Shown piece by piece: positions 24,508 through 31,671 of a DNA stretch of 31,671 nt. Position 1 is the first letter of the stretch, and each line of letters opens with the position of its first letter. The stretch lies in NCBI GenBank assembly GCA_050247895.1, contig JBFWTJ010000004.1, positions 1 to 31,671 on the forward strand. Direction: 5' to 3'. The stretch comes from CAVPEW01 sp050247895 (GTDB lineage: Bacteria > Actinomycetota > Acidimicrobiia > Acidimicrobiales > VFJN01). The position numbers and the translations under genes were made by a program. The notes under the pieces are model-generated. The model saw only the letters and a list, made by a program, of their open reading frames with translations, searched no databases and had not been told where the DNA came from.

Positions 24508-25664
24508 GCCAGCCTCCGGTACAGCACGGCGTTGACCTTGCCCTGCGAGCTCGACACGTAGGCGGCCTGCCGGCAGCCGGGGACCTGCCGGGCCCCGGCG
24601 GCGTGGCGGAGCTGGGCCACCGCCTCGGCCTGGTGGTTCCAGCCCATCAGGTAGCTCTCGGCCAGCATCCCGCCGCTGGTGTTGACCGGCAGGCGGCCCC
24701 CGGGATGGGTCGCCCCCGAGGCCAGCAGCTCGCCCACCCGGTCGGGGGTGCAGAAGCCGAAGCCCTCCAGGGCCAGGGGGACGTGGACGCTGAACGAGTC
24801 GTAGACCTGGAGGCAGTCGACCTCGTCGGGCCCGGTCCCGGCCATCTCCCACAGGGCACCGGCCGCCCGCTGCTGGGCGCCCTGGTAGAGGTCGAGCAGG
24901 CGGGGCCGCATGCTGGTCGACCCCGCGTTGTCCTCGGCCCGGGCGTAGCCGGCCACGGCGACCACCGGGTGCCGGCCCCGCGCCCGGGCCCGCTCCACGG
25001 TGGTCAGCACCAGGGCGACGGCACCGTCGGTGACCAGGCAGTAGTCGGCCTTGCGGAGCGGCTCGGCCAGGTAGGGCGCGGCCAGGTAGCCCTCGACGTC
25101 GAGCGGCTCGGTGAGCACGGCCCGGGGGTTGAGCCGGGCGTGGAGGCGCTGGCCCACCGCGACCTGGGCCAGGTCGGCCTCGGTGAGGCCCCGCAGGGCG
25201 AGGTAGCGCCGGGCCAGCAGGGCGTAGAGCGCGCCCTGGGAGGTCAGGCCCCAGGGCTCGTAGTAGCGGTAGACGAGGTTGGCCGCCGCGCCGGCGCCGC
25301 CCGTCCCGCCGTAGCGGGCCCGCCGGCTGCGCTGGTCGGTGGCGTAGACCAGGGCCACGCACTCGGCCAGCCCGGCCTCGATGGCCAGAGCGGCCTGGAT
25401 GACGGCGTTGCCGGGCAGCTCCCTGCCGCTCCACCGGGGCGAGATGCCCAGCACCTCGGCCGTGCGCTCGTACTCGAGGGTGACCCCGACGATCAGCCCG
25501 TCGACCTCGGCCGGGGACAGGCCGGCATCGGCCAGGGCGTCGCGGTAGGCCGAGGCGGCGAGGGCCTCGGCGTCGAAGGTCGTGCCGTCGCGCCGGGCCC
25601 GGTGCAGGGCGCGGTGGTCGGTGCTCGCCACGCCCGCGACCGCGACCGACGGCCCCTCACCCAC
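24504..25664 (-). CDS. Degenerate thiolase (Ltp2/SCP-x-like), probable retro-aldolase
   Basis: A 386-residue thiolase-fold protein lacking normal thiolase catalysis. The nucleophilic cysteine region is replaced by ELPGNAVIQAA (about 82-92). The C-terminal GHP motif reads NTSGGMLAESYLMGWNHQAEAV (seen in pieces at 328-348). The pattern NTSGG-x-x-x-E-x-Y is that of Ltp2-type enzymes, which cleave beta-hydroxyacyl-CoA side chains by retro-aldol reaction. Tyr288 (in VYDSF) and Tyr338 are 50 residues apart, as are the two tyrosines I recall as catalytic in Ltp2. GTG at 25664 follows an AGGGGG stretch. It is the first gene of its operon and divergent from the acyl-CoA dehydrogenases. Confidence 0.88.
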   Translation of the reverse strand: MGEGPSVAVAGVASTDHRALHRARRDGTTFDAEALAASAYRDALADAGLSPAEVDGLIVGVTLEYERTAEVLGISPRWSGRELPGNAVIQAALAIEAGLAECVALVYATDQRSRRARYGGTGGAGAAANLVYRYYEPWGLTSQGALYALLARRYLALRGLTEADLAQVAVGQRLHARLNPRAVLTEPLDVEGYLAAPYLAEPLRKADYCLVTDGAVALVLTTVERARARGRHPVVAVAGYARAEDNAGSTSMRPRLLDLYQGAQQRAAGALWEMAGTGPDEVDCLQVYDSFSVHVPLALEGFGFCTPDRVGELLASGATHPGGRLPVNTSGGMLAESYLMGWNHQAEAVAQLRHAAGARQVPGCRQAAYVSSSQGKVNAVLYRRLA

Positions 25665-25754
25665 GCTCCCGCACCCCCTGTCCCCCGTTCGACGTCCGCG
25701 GACGTGCCCCGCTATCGACACAATGATATAAGAGTAAAGAGGGAGGGGGGACAG
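25665..25754. promoter_or_regulatory. Divergent promoter region between thiolase-like and dehydrogenase operons
   Basis: This 90-bp gap drives two operons. It holds a perfect 14-bp palindrome ACGTCCGCGGACGT (25692-25705), then an AT-rich island with TATAAG (25727-25732) as a candidate + strand -10 and overlapping TATCAT on the - strand. The acyl-CoA dehydrogenase ribosome binding site is the run AGGGAGGGGGG just before 25755. A single regulator bound to the palindrome could control both directions. No regulator gene lies next to it in the window. Confidence 0.55.
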
Positions 25755-26900
25755 GTGCGCTTCGCGTTCTCTTCGGAAGACCTGGCCTGGCAGGCGGGTG
25801 TGAGGGCCTGGGCCGTCGACGCCCTGGAGCCGGGCTGGCGGGAGCGCTACCCGCACGGGTCGCCCGAGTGGATCGACTTCCAGAAGGGGTGGGAGCGGCT
25901 GCTGCACCAGGGGGGCTGGGGCGGGGTCTTCTGGCCGGTCGAGCACGGCGGCCTGGGTGCCTCGCCCTCGCGGCGGGTCCTGTTCTCCCAGGCCATGGCC
26001 GAGGTCGGCGCGCCCGAGGGCCTGGGCAAGCTGGGCAAGCGCCTGCTGGCCCCCATGCTCATGGACCACGGCACCCCGGCCCAGCAGGCCCGCTTCCTCC
26101 CCCCGATCCTGCGGGGCGAGGAGTTCTGGTGCCAGGGCTTCTCCGAGCCCGACGCCGGGTCCGACCTGGCCAGCCTGCGCACCCGGGCCGAGCGGCGTGA
26201 CGACTGGTTCCACGTCGAGGGCCAGAAGATCTGGACCAGCTACGCCCACCACTTCGACTGGTGCGTGGTGCTGGTCCGCACCGGCCGGGGCGAGACCAAG
26301 CACGAGGGCGTGAGCGTCCTGCTGGTCGACCTGCGCTCGCCCGGCATCGAGATCCGCCCCATCCGACAGATCAACGGCCAGAGCGACTTCGCCCAGGTCT
26401 TCTTCGACGACGTGAGGGTCCCGGCCGAGAACCTCGTGGGGCCGCTCGACGAGGGCTGGCGCGTCGTGCGGTCGCTGCTGGCCCACGAGCGGGGGGCCGA
26501 GCAGGCCTTCAGCCGCTTCGTCGAGGCCCGGGCCGGCTTCGAGGAGCTCCTCGCCCTGCTGGGCCCCGACGACCGCTCCGACGCCGACGCCGAGGCCGTG
26601 GGGCGCATGCAGGGCGACCTGTTCGCGGCCCAGGTCAACGCCATGCGCCTCCTGTCGACCCAGCTCGCCGGCGGGAACCCCGACGAGCTCTCCTCGGTGC
26701 TCAAGCTCCAGCACAGTGAGGCCTGGCGGCGGGCCTCGGCGGCCAAGCTCCAGGTCCTCGGCTCGCGCCACCTCGCCGACGGGTCGCGGGGCCACAGCTC
26801 GGTGCTCGACTACCTGATGGCCCGGGCCGTCACCATCGCCGGGGGCACCAGCGAGGTCCAGCGCGAGGTCATCGCCAAGCGGCTGCTGGGGATGCGGTGA
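25755..26900 (+). CDS. Acyl-CoA dehydrogenase, catalytic-type subunit
   Basis: A 381-residue FAD flavoprotein that introduces an alpha-beta double bond into an acyl-CoA. It shows the N-terminal helical domain with WPVEHGGLGAS, the FAD/substrate motif FSEPDAGSD at 129-137, GQKIWTSYAHHFDW in the beta domain, and the C-terminal GGTSEVQREVIAKRLLGM at 363-380. Its layout matches the FadE26/FadE28-like subunits that pair with a divergent partner in actinobacterial steroid degradation. GTG at 25755 follows a purine-rich site. Its stop overlaps the next dehydrogenase start by 4 nt (GTGA), which supports a heteromeric enzyme. Confidence 0.93.
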   Translation: MRFAFSSEDLAWQAGVRAWAVDALEPGWRERYPHGSPEWIDFQKGWERLLHQGGWGGVFWPVEHGGLGASPSRRVLFSQAMAEVGAPEGLGKLGKRLLAPMLMDHGTPAQQARFLPPILRGEEFWCQGFSEPDAGSDLASLRTRAERRDDWFHVEGQKIWTSYAHHFDWCVVLVRTGRGETKHEGVSVLLVDLRSPGIEIRPIRQINGQSDFAQVFFDDVRVPAENLVGPLDEGWRVVRSLLAHERGAEQAFSRFVEARAGFEELLALLGPDDRSDADAEAVGRMQGDLFAAQVNAMRLLSTQLAGGNPDELSSVLKLQHSEAWRRASAAKLQVLGSRHLADGSRGHSSVLDYLMARAVTIAGGTSEVQREVIAKRLLGMR

Positions 26901-28027
26901 GCGTGGACCTCGAATCGACCTTCACCCGCGACGAGCAGGAGGTCGTCGACGGCTGGTCGGTGGTGTGCGGGTCCCTGGCCGAGCGGCGCGACGAGCTCGA
27001 CGCCGAGGGCGGGGTGTCGGCCGGGTCGGTGCGCGAGGTCGGCCGGGCGCTGGCCACCGACGGCTGGTTCGACGTGGCCCGGCCCGGGACCGACCTGGCC
27101 CTGGAGGTCACCACCCTGGTGGGCATGGCCGAGGCCGGCGGGCGCCCCGTCGTGCCCGTTCCCCACCCGGTCCTCGAGACCTGGCTCGCCGTGCGCCTCC
27201 TCGCCGCGGCCGACGGACCGGAGGCGGCCGACCTCCTCGGCGCCGTGCTCGGCGGGGACCTCGTGGTCACCGTGGCGGTCGACGCCCTGGGCGGCTCGGC
27301 CCCGGCCGGCACGTCGGGATGGATCCCCTGGGGGCCCCAGGCCGACGTGGTCCTGGTCCCCGTCGCGGCGCCCGACGGCACCTGGTCCCTGCACGCCGTG
27401 CGCACGGCCGAGGTCGCCCTCCGGCCGACCAGCGCCGTCGACCTGACCGGCTCGGGCGCCTGGTTCCCCACCGGCCCCGTGGGGCCGGCCGAAGCGGCGG
27501 CCGCCGCCGGACCGCCCCACCCCGAGCTGGGCACCGCCCTGTCCACGGTCGAGGGCGGCGCAGCGACAGGTGCGCTGGCCACCTACCTGGTCCTCCAGGC
27601 CGGCGAGATGGTCGGGTCGGCCGACGCCCTGCTGCGGGCCACGGTGGCCCACCTCGGCCAGCGCGAGCAGTTCGGCCGGCGCCTGGCCACCTTCCAGGCC
27701 CTCCAGCACCGCTGCGCCGACCTGTTCGTCTCGGTCGAGACCGCCCGCTCGCTGGCCTACTACGCGGCCTGGTGCGTCGAGGTCGCCCGGGACGACGCCG
27801 AGGAGCAGGCCATGATGGCCAAGGGCTACGCGGGCGAGGCCGCGACCCGCGTCGGCGACGACGCCATCCAGCTCCACGGCGGGCACGGCTTCACCTGGGA
27901 GGGCGGCCTGCACTTCCGGGTCGGGCGCATCATCCACCGGTCCCTGACCGCCCGCAGCACCCGCGACTGCCTCGTCGAGGGCGGCCGCCGGGCGCTGCGG
28001 CGGGGCAGGATGCTCTCGCTGGCCTGA
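26897..28027 (+). CDS. Acyl-CoA dehydrogenase, divergent partner subunit
   Basis: A 376-residue acyl-CoA dehydrogenase-fold protein. The C-terminal domain is well kept (REQFGRRLATFQALQHRCAD, and LHGGHGFTWEGGLHFRVGR). The central part lacks the FSEP-x-AGSD motif and is Pro/Ala/Gly-rich, so it probably cannot work alone. This is the pattern of FadE27/FadE29-type partner subunits of alpha2beta2 dehydrogenases, which act on bulky or ring-bearing acyl-CoAs. The GTG start at 26897 has GGGGA upstream and overlaps the first subunit. An internal GTG at 26903 is possible. Confidence 0.92.
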   Translation: MSVDLESTFTRDEQEVVDGWSVVCGSLAERRDELDAEGGVSAGSVREVGRALATDGWFDVARPGTDLALEVTTLVGMAEAGGRPVVPVPHPVLETWLAVRLLAAADGPEAADLLGAVLGGDLVVTVAVDALGGSAPAGTSGWIPWGPQADVVLVPVAAPDGTWSLHAVRTAEVALRPTSAVDLTGSGAWFPTGPVGPAEAAAAAGPPHPELGTALSTVEGGAATGALATYLVLQAGEMVGSADALLRATVAHLGQREQFGRRLATFQALQHRCADLFVSVETARSLAYYAAWCVEVARDDAEEQAMMAKGYAGEAATRVGDDAIQLHGGHGFTWEGGLHFRVGRIIHRSLTARSTRDCLVEGGRRALRRGRMLSLA

Positions 28028-28032
28028 GCGAC

Positions 28033-30144
28033 GTGCTGCCCGCCTCCCCGACCTCCGTCGCCGTCGTCGGCGCCTCCGAGCGCAACTTCTTCACCCGATG
28101 CGTGGTCGACAACCTGCGCATCTACGGCTTCGCCGGGACCGTCACCGCGGTCAACCCGTCCGGCGCGACGGGGCTCGACGTGCCCGTGGTGGCCTCGGTC
28201 GCCGACCTGCCCACGGTGCCCGACGTGGCCGTCGTCGGGGTGCGGGCCGACCGCTGCCCCGGCGTCGCCCGTGAGCTCGTGGGACGGGGGGTCCGCACCG
28301 TCCTGGTCGTCTCCGACGGCTTCTCCGAGGCCGGCACCGACGAGGGCCGGGCCCTCGAGCGCGAGCTGGCCGAGGTGTGCCGGACGGCCGGTGCCACGCT
28401 GATCGGGCCCAACGGGGTCGGCGCGGCCGACTTCCACACCGGCCTGGTGTCGATCGGCGCCGTCGTCTCGGACCGCGTCCGGCCCGGTCCCGTGTCGGTG
28501 GTGAGCCAGAGCGGTGGGCTGATGCTGGCCATCCTCGACGCCCTCGTCGCCGACGCGGTGGGAGCGGACCTGGCGGTGTCGGTCGGCAACGGCGCCACCG
28601 CCGACGTGCTCGACGCGCTGGTCGCCGCGGCCCGCCGGCCCGAGACGCGGGTCGTGTGCGCCTACGTCGAGGGCTTCCCGCCCGATCCCGTTCGCCTCGA
28701 CGCCACCCTGTCGGCGGTGCGAGCCGAGGGCGTGCGGCTGGTGGTGCTCAAGTCCGGGCGCAGCGACGTGGCCCGCCGGCTGGCCCTGTCCCACACCGCG
28801 ACCATCACCGGTTCGGCCGAGCTGTCGGCCGCGCTGTTCGCCCGCCACGGGGTGGTCCAGGTCGACGACGTGGAGTCGATGGCCCGGGCCGCCCGGCTGG
28901 CGGTCGACCTGGGGGAGGTGGGCGACCGGGGCCTGGCCGTCATCACCTCCTCGGGCGGCGGTGCCGCGCTCATGGCCGAGCTGTCCGAGCTCCACGGCGT
29001 GGCCCTGGCCGACTTCGCGGCGGGCACGACCGGCTGGCTGGGGGAGATCGTGGCCAGCTCGGGCCACATCGGGAACCCGGTGGACCTGAGCGGCCAGACG
29101 GGCTCGGACCCGGAGCGGACCCGGTCCGCGGTGGAGGCGATCCTGGCCGACCCGGGCGTGGGCGCCATGCTGCTGCCGTTCTCGGTGGCCTTCCCCGACG
29201 ACGAACCCCACCGGGGCCGCCACCGCCAGCACCTCGAGGTGCTGGCCGGGGCCGCGGTCGCCGCGTCCAAGCCCTTCGTCGTGGCGTCCATCGCCCCCCA
29301 GGCGCTGACGCCGTGGGTGGAGGAGCTGGCCGCACGCTTCCCCGGGACCGTCGTCGTGTCGGGCCTCAAGTCGACCATGGAGGCCCTCGGCCACCTCGTC
29401 CCCCGCCGCCCGCCCGACCCCGACGGCGAACCGGACGGGTCCGGGCCCGCCACCGCCGGTCCCGAGGGTGAGGCGGGCCGGGTGCTGTCCGAGGCCGAGG
29501 GCCGGGCCCTGCTCGAGCCGCTCGGCGTGCCGCTGGTGGCCGCGTGGGCCTGTGCCGACGAGGCCGCCCTCGCCGCTGCCTGGCCGTCGGTGCGCCCGCC
29601 GGTGGTGGTCAAGGCGATCCTGCCCGGGGTGGGCCACAAGGCCGCGGTCGGCGGGGTCGAGCTCGGGGTCGCCGACCTGGCCACGGCGCGCGCCGCCTGC
29701 GCCCGGATCCGCGGGCGGGTCGCCGCCGCCGGCCGGGACCTGGCCGGGTTCCTCGTCCAGGAGCAGGTCGCGGGGACCGAGCTCATCGTGGGCTTCGGAC
29801 GGGACCCGATCGTCGGCCCCAGCGTGACGCTGGGCCTGGGCGGGGTGCTGGCCGAGGCGACCGACCTGCACGCCGCGGCCCTGCTGCCGTTGCGGGGCCG
29901 GGCCGACCTGGCCGACCTGGTCGCCCGGGCCGGGCTGGTCCCCCTGTTCGCCCGCTTCGGGCCCGCCGTGCGCGACCGGATCTTCGCCCTGGTCGAGCGG
30001 GTCGCCGGGGGGTTCGTGGGCGGCGACCTCACCGGGCTGGCCTCGGTGGAGGTCAACCCGCTGTTCGTCACCGCCGACGGCCGCGTGCTGGTGGCCGACG
30101 TGCTGGCCGTGGAGACCGACGACGAGGGGAGCGCCGATGGCTGA
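28033..30144 (+). CDS. Acetate-CoA ligase family protein, NDP-forming (fused alpha and beta)
   Basis: A 703-residue acyl-CoA synthetase of the ADP/NDP-forming type. An N-terminal CoA-binding Rossmann domain (VAVVGASERN near residue 8-17) is followed by the succinyl-CoA ligase-like domain with LIGPNGVG near 123 and VVSQSGG near 156. The phosphohistidine site is His254 in SHTATITGS. An ATP-grasp beta part (about 480-700) ends with SVEVNPLF. An Asp/Pro/Gly-rich linker lies near 460-480. It would interconvert an acyl-CoA and the free acid with ATP or GTP, either activating a substrate or conserving energy from a product acyl-CoA. GTG at 28033 lies 5 nt after the dehydrogenase stop. The ribosome binding site is weak, so the start is moderately sure. 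Confidence 0.88.
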   Translation: MLPASPTSVAVVGASERNFFTRCVVDNLRIYGFAGTVTAVNPSGATGLDVPVVASVADLPTVPDVAVVGVRADRCPGVARELVGRGVRTVLVVSDGFSEAGTDEGRALERELAEVCRTAGATLIGPNGVGAADFHTGLVSIGAVVSDRVRPGPVSVVSQSGGLMLAILDALVADAVGADLAVSVGNGATADVLDALVAAARRPETRVVCAYVEGFPPDPVRLDATLSAVRAEGVRLVVLKSGRSDVARRLALSHTATITGSAELSAALFARHGVVQVDDVESMARAARLAVDLGEVGDRGLAVITSSGGGAALMAELSELHGVALADFAAGTTGWLGEIVASSGHIGNPVDLSGQTGSDPERTRSAVEAILADPGVGAMLLPFSVAFPDDEPHRGRHRQHLEVLAGAAVAASKPFVVASIAPQALTPWVEELAARFPGTVVVSGLKSTMEALGHLVPRRPPDPDGEPDGSGPATAGPEGEAGRVLSEAEGRALLEPLGVPLVAAWACADEAALAAAWPSVRPPVVVKAILPGVGHKAAVGGVELGVADLATARAACARIRGRVAAAGRDLAGFLVQEQVAGTELIVGFGRDPIVGPSVTLGLGGVLAEATDLHAAALLPLRGRADLADLVARAGLVPLFARFGPAVRDRIFALVERVAGGFVGGDLTGLASVEVNPLFVTADGRVLVADVLAVETDDEGSADG

Positions 30145-30967
30145 GGCCGACGAGGACCGGATCACCCGCCGGGACGGCCCGGACCACGTGGCCGTCCTGA
30201 CCCTGAACCGGCCCGACAAGCTCAACGCCTTCGACGACGTGATGCTGGAGCGGTTCACCGAGCGGCTGCGGGAGTGCGAGGCCGACGAGGACGTCCGGGT
30301 GATCGTGGTGCGGGGCGAGGGCCGTTGCTTCTCGGTCGGCGCCGACGCCAGCGGCAGCGGCCGGTCCGAGTCGACCCCCGAGGACTGGCGGGTCATGCTC
30401 CTCGAACGGGGGTGGGGCCGCTTCCTCGACCTGTGGGAGTCGCCCAAGGTCGTGGTCGCCGAGGTCCACGGCTTCTGCATGGGGATCGCCACGTTGCTGT
30501 GCAACTGCGCCGACATCGTGGTCGTCGCCGACGACGCCCGGGTCGGCTGGCCCGCGCTGCCCTTCGGCGGGGGCATCCTGGGCCCGGCCATGGTGTGGCA
30601 CATCGGGATCCACAAGGCCAAGGAGCTGAGCTTCCAGATCGGCTCGTCGATGACCGGCGAGGAGGCCGAGAGGTTCGGCTTCGCCAACCGGTGCGTGCCC
30701 CGGGCCGAGCTCGGTGCCGCGGTCGAGTCGCTGGCCGCCGACATCGCCCGGTTCCCGCCCGACCTGCTGCGCCTCAAGAAGGAGGCCATCAACCAGGTGG
30801 CCGAGACCATGGGGTTCAGCCGGGCCATGCGGGCCGGTGCCACCTGGGGCGCGCTGGCCCACCACTCGCGGGGTGCCGAGGAGGCCAAGGCCGTGGTGCG
30901 CGAGCTGGGCCTGAAGGGCGCCATCGCCCACTACCGCGGCGAGGCCCCACCCACCCCCGACCCCTGA
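30137..30967 (+). CDS. Enoyl-CoA hydratase/isomerase family protein lacking both catalytic Glu
   Basis: A 276-residue crotonase-fold protein. The first oxyanion-hole segment is CFSVGADASG and the second is VHGFCMGIATLLCNCADIV. In classical hydratases two glutamates act: one in GGGCEL and one in GQPEI. Here the matching positions read GIATLL and GWPALP, so both are replaced by uncharged residues. The protein may be an isomerase, a retro-aldol or C-C cleaving crotonase, a thioesterase-like hydrolase, or a dehydratase using other residues. ATG at 30137 overlaps the ligase stop by 8 nt. It is the last gene of the dehydrogenase operon. Confidence 0.9.
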   Translation: MAEADEDRITRRDGPDHVAVLTLNRPDKLNAFDDVMLERFTERLRECEADEDVRVIVVRGEGRCFSVGADASGSGRSESTPEDWRVMLLERGWGRFLDLWESPKVVVAEVHGFCMGIATLLCNCADIVVVADDARVGWPALPFGGGILGPAMVWHIGIHKAKELSFQIGSSMTGEEAERFGFANRCVPRAELGAAVESLAADIARFPPDLLRLKKEAINQVAETMGFSRAMRAGATWGALAHHSRGAEEAKAVVRELGLKGAIAHYRGEAPPTPDP

Positions 30968-31031
30968 CCACCCCGACCCCGCCGCCGCTCCTGCGCGGGT
31001 GGGTGCGCGGGGGCTGGCAGCCTGTCGGGTC

Positions 31032-31671
31032 GTGGACCGCTACCTCTCGCTGACCGGGCTCACCGCGCCGGAGTGCGTCGCCCTGGCCCCGGTGGCCGAG
31101 GCGGCCGGCTTCGCCGGCGTGGCGCTGAGCGACCACCTGGTGCTGCCCGACGACCTGGGCACCTATCCCAACGCGCCCGACGGGAAGGTGCCCTTCACCC
31201 ACTCGACGCCCTGGCCCGACGTGTGGGTCGCCATCGGTGCCATGGCCGCGGTGACCACCACCCTGCGCTTCCGCACCACGGTCCTGCTGCTGCCCCTGCG
31301 GCACCCGATCGTGGTCGCCCGTGCCGTGGGCACCGCGGCGTGCCTCGCGCCCGGCCGGGTCGAGGTGGGCGTGGGCCTGGGCTGGCTGGCCGGCGAGTAC
31401 GAGGTCGTGGGCGTCGACTTCGCCCGTCGGGGCCGGCTCCTGGAGGAGTCGATCGCCGCGCTGCGGGCGCTGTGGGGCCCGGGCCCGGCCCACCACGCGG
31501 GCGAGGAGTGGTCGTTCGGTCCCGTCCACCTCGAGCCCACGCCCCCGGTCGTCCCGCCGTTCCTGATCGGCGCCGGCGCGCCACGGGCCCTGCGGCGCGC
31601 CGCCACGCTGGGCGACGGCTACATCGTGCCCGGCGTCCCCTTCGACCGGTCGATCGAGCTGATCGGCGAGG
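31032..31671 (+). CDS. LLM-class F420-dependent oxidoreductase, third copy (partial)
   Basis: The first 213 codons of a gene that runs off the right edge with no stop. The luciferase-like barrel is clear: VAEAAGFAGVALSDHL near residue 25, TTLRFRTTVLLLPLRHPIVVAR near 75, GRVEVGVGLGWLAGEYEVVGVDFARRG near 108 (read in pieces) and PPFLIGAGAPRALRRAATLGDGYI near 180. The VGLGWLAGEYEVVG motif marks an F420-dependent group different from the other two LLM genes of the window. GTG at 31032 is 64 nt beyond the hydratase-like stop, so it may belong to the same transcript or have its own promoter. The gap shows no clear terminator. Confidence 0.85.
   Translation, partial: MDRYLSLTGLTAPECVALAPVAEAAGFAGVALSDHLVLPDDLGTYPNAPDGKVPFTHSTPWPDVWVAIGAMAAVTTTLRFRTTVLLLPLRHPIVVARAVGTAACLAPGRVEVGVGLGWLAGEYEVVGVDFARRGRLLEESIAALRALWGPGPAHHAGEEWSFGPVHLEPTPPVVPPFLIGAGAPRALRRAATLGDGYIVPGVPFDRSIELIGE

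Noticed and set aside
24504..26795. Long frame extending the thiolase-like gene upstream across the divergent promoter
   Set aside because: The extension is antisense to the acyl-CoA dehydrogenase and has no recognisable family features. The real start is the GTG at 25664.
26965..30144. Long frame extending the NDP-forming ligase upstream
   Set aside because: The upstream 350 codons are an Arg/Gly/Pro-rich shadow of the second dehydrogenase subunit. Recognisable ligase sequence starts near 28033.
30968..31031. Possible terminator after the hydratase-like gene
   Set aside because: The gap has a direct repeat of TGCGCGGG and GC-rich runs but no convincing stem-loop or T-run.
1..31671. CRISPR arrays, tRNAs, rRNAs, insertion sequences, attachment sites
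   Set aside because: No regularly spaced repeats, tRNA cloverleaf, transposase motifs or flanking direct repeats were recognised while reading both strands.

Overview
The window is very GC-rich, with G or C at most third codon positions, many GTG and some TTG starts, and genes packed with 1-17 nt overlaps. The content (F420/LLM-type oxidoreductases, a P450 with a small ferredoxin, paired acyl-CoA dehydrogenases, a degenerate thiolase with a DUF35 partner, two acyl-CoA synthetases) points to an actinobacterium, most likely of an Acidimicrobiia-like lineage. This is inference from gene content and composition; there is no rRNA or marker gene in the window. I see no tRNA, rRNA, CRISPR array, insertion sequence or phage gene.

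Layout. (1) 249-986 (+): a lone AAA ATPase, converging on the next block with paired hairpins between. (2) 1036-7640 (-): a family-5 lipoprotein solute-binding protein, two permeases and two ATPases of an oligopeptide/dipeptide-type ABC importer, followed by a FadR-type GntR regulator with its own short promoter gap. (3) 7738-13852 (-): an oxidative operon in the order acyl-CoA synthetase, cytochrome P450, 3Fe-4S-type ferredoxin, GMC oxidoreductase, aldehyde dehydrogenase. (4) 13958-21310 (-): eight tightly coupled genes in the order class II aldolase/adducin protein, amidohydrolase, HpcH/CitE-like lyase, cupin, AtuA-family protein, DUF4387 protein, SMP-30-like lactonase, LLM oxidoreductase. 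(5) 21382-25664 (-): degenerate thiolase, DUF35 protein, LLM oxidoreductase, acyl-CoA synthetase. (6) 25755-30967 (+), divergent from block 5: two acyl-CoA dehydrogenase subunits, an NDP-forming acyl-CoA synthetase and an enoyl-CoA hydratase-like protein. (7) 31032-end (+): an LLM oxidoreductase cut by the window edge.

How the genes may work together (inference). Blocks 3-6 look like one catabolic locus for a branched, probably isoprenoid-derived or alicyclic compound. P450/ferredoxin would hydroxylate it, GMC and ALDH would oxidise the alcohol to an acid, the synthetases would make the CoA thioester, the heteromeric dehydrogenase would desaturate it, the hydratase-like protein would act next, and the thiolase-like/DUF35 pair would cleave by retro-aldol chemistry as in steroid side-chain Ltp2/ChsH2. 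Block 4 holds the least understood step: AtuA plus DUF4387 with a CitE-like lyase, lactonase, cupin and hydrolase. The importer and regulator may supply and control it.

The least described parts are block 4, the hydratase-like protein lacking both usual catalytic glutamates, the P450 with Asn at the usual acidic I-helix position, and a set of AT-rich promoter islands sharing a short motif.
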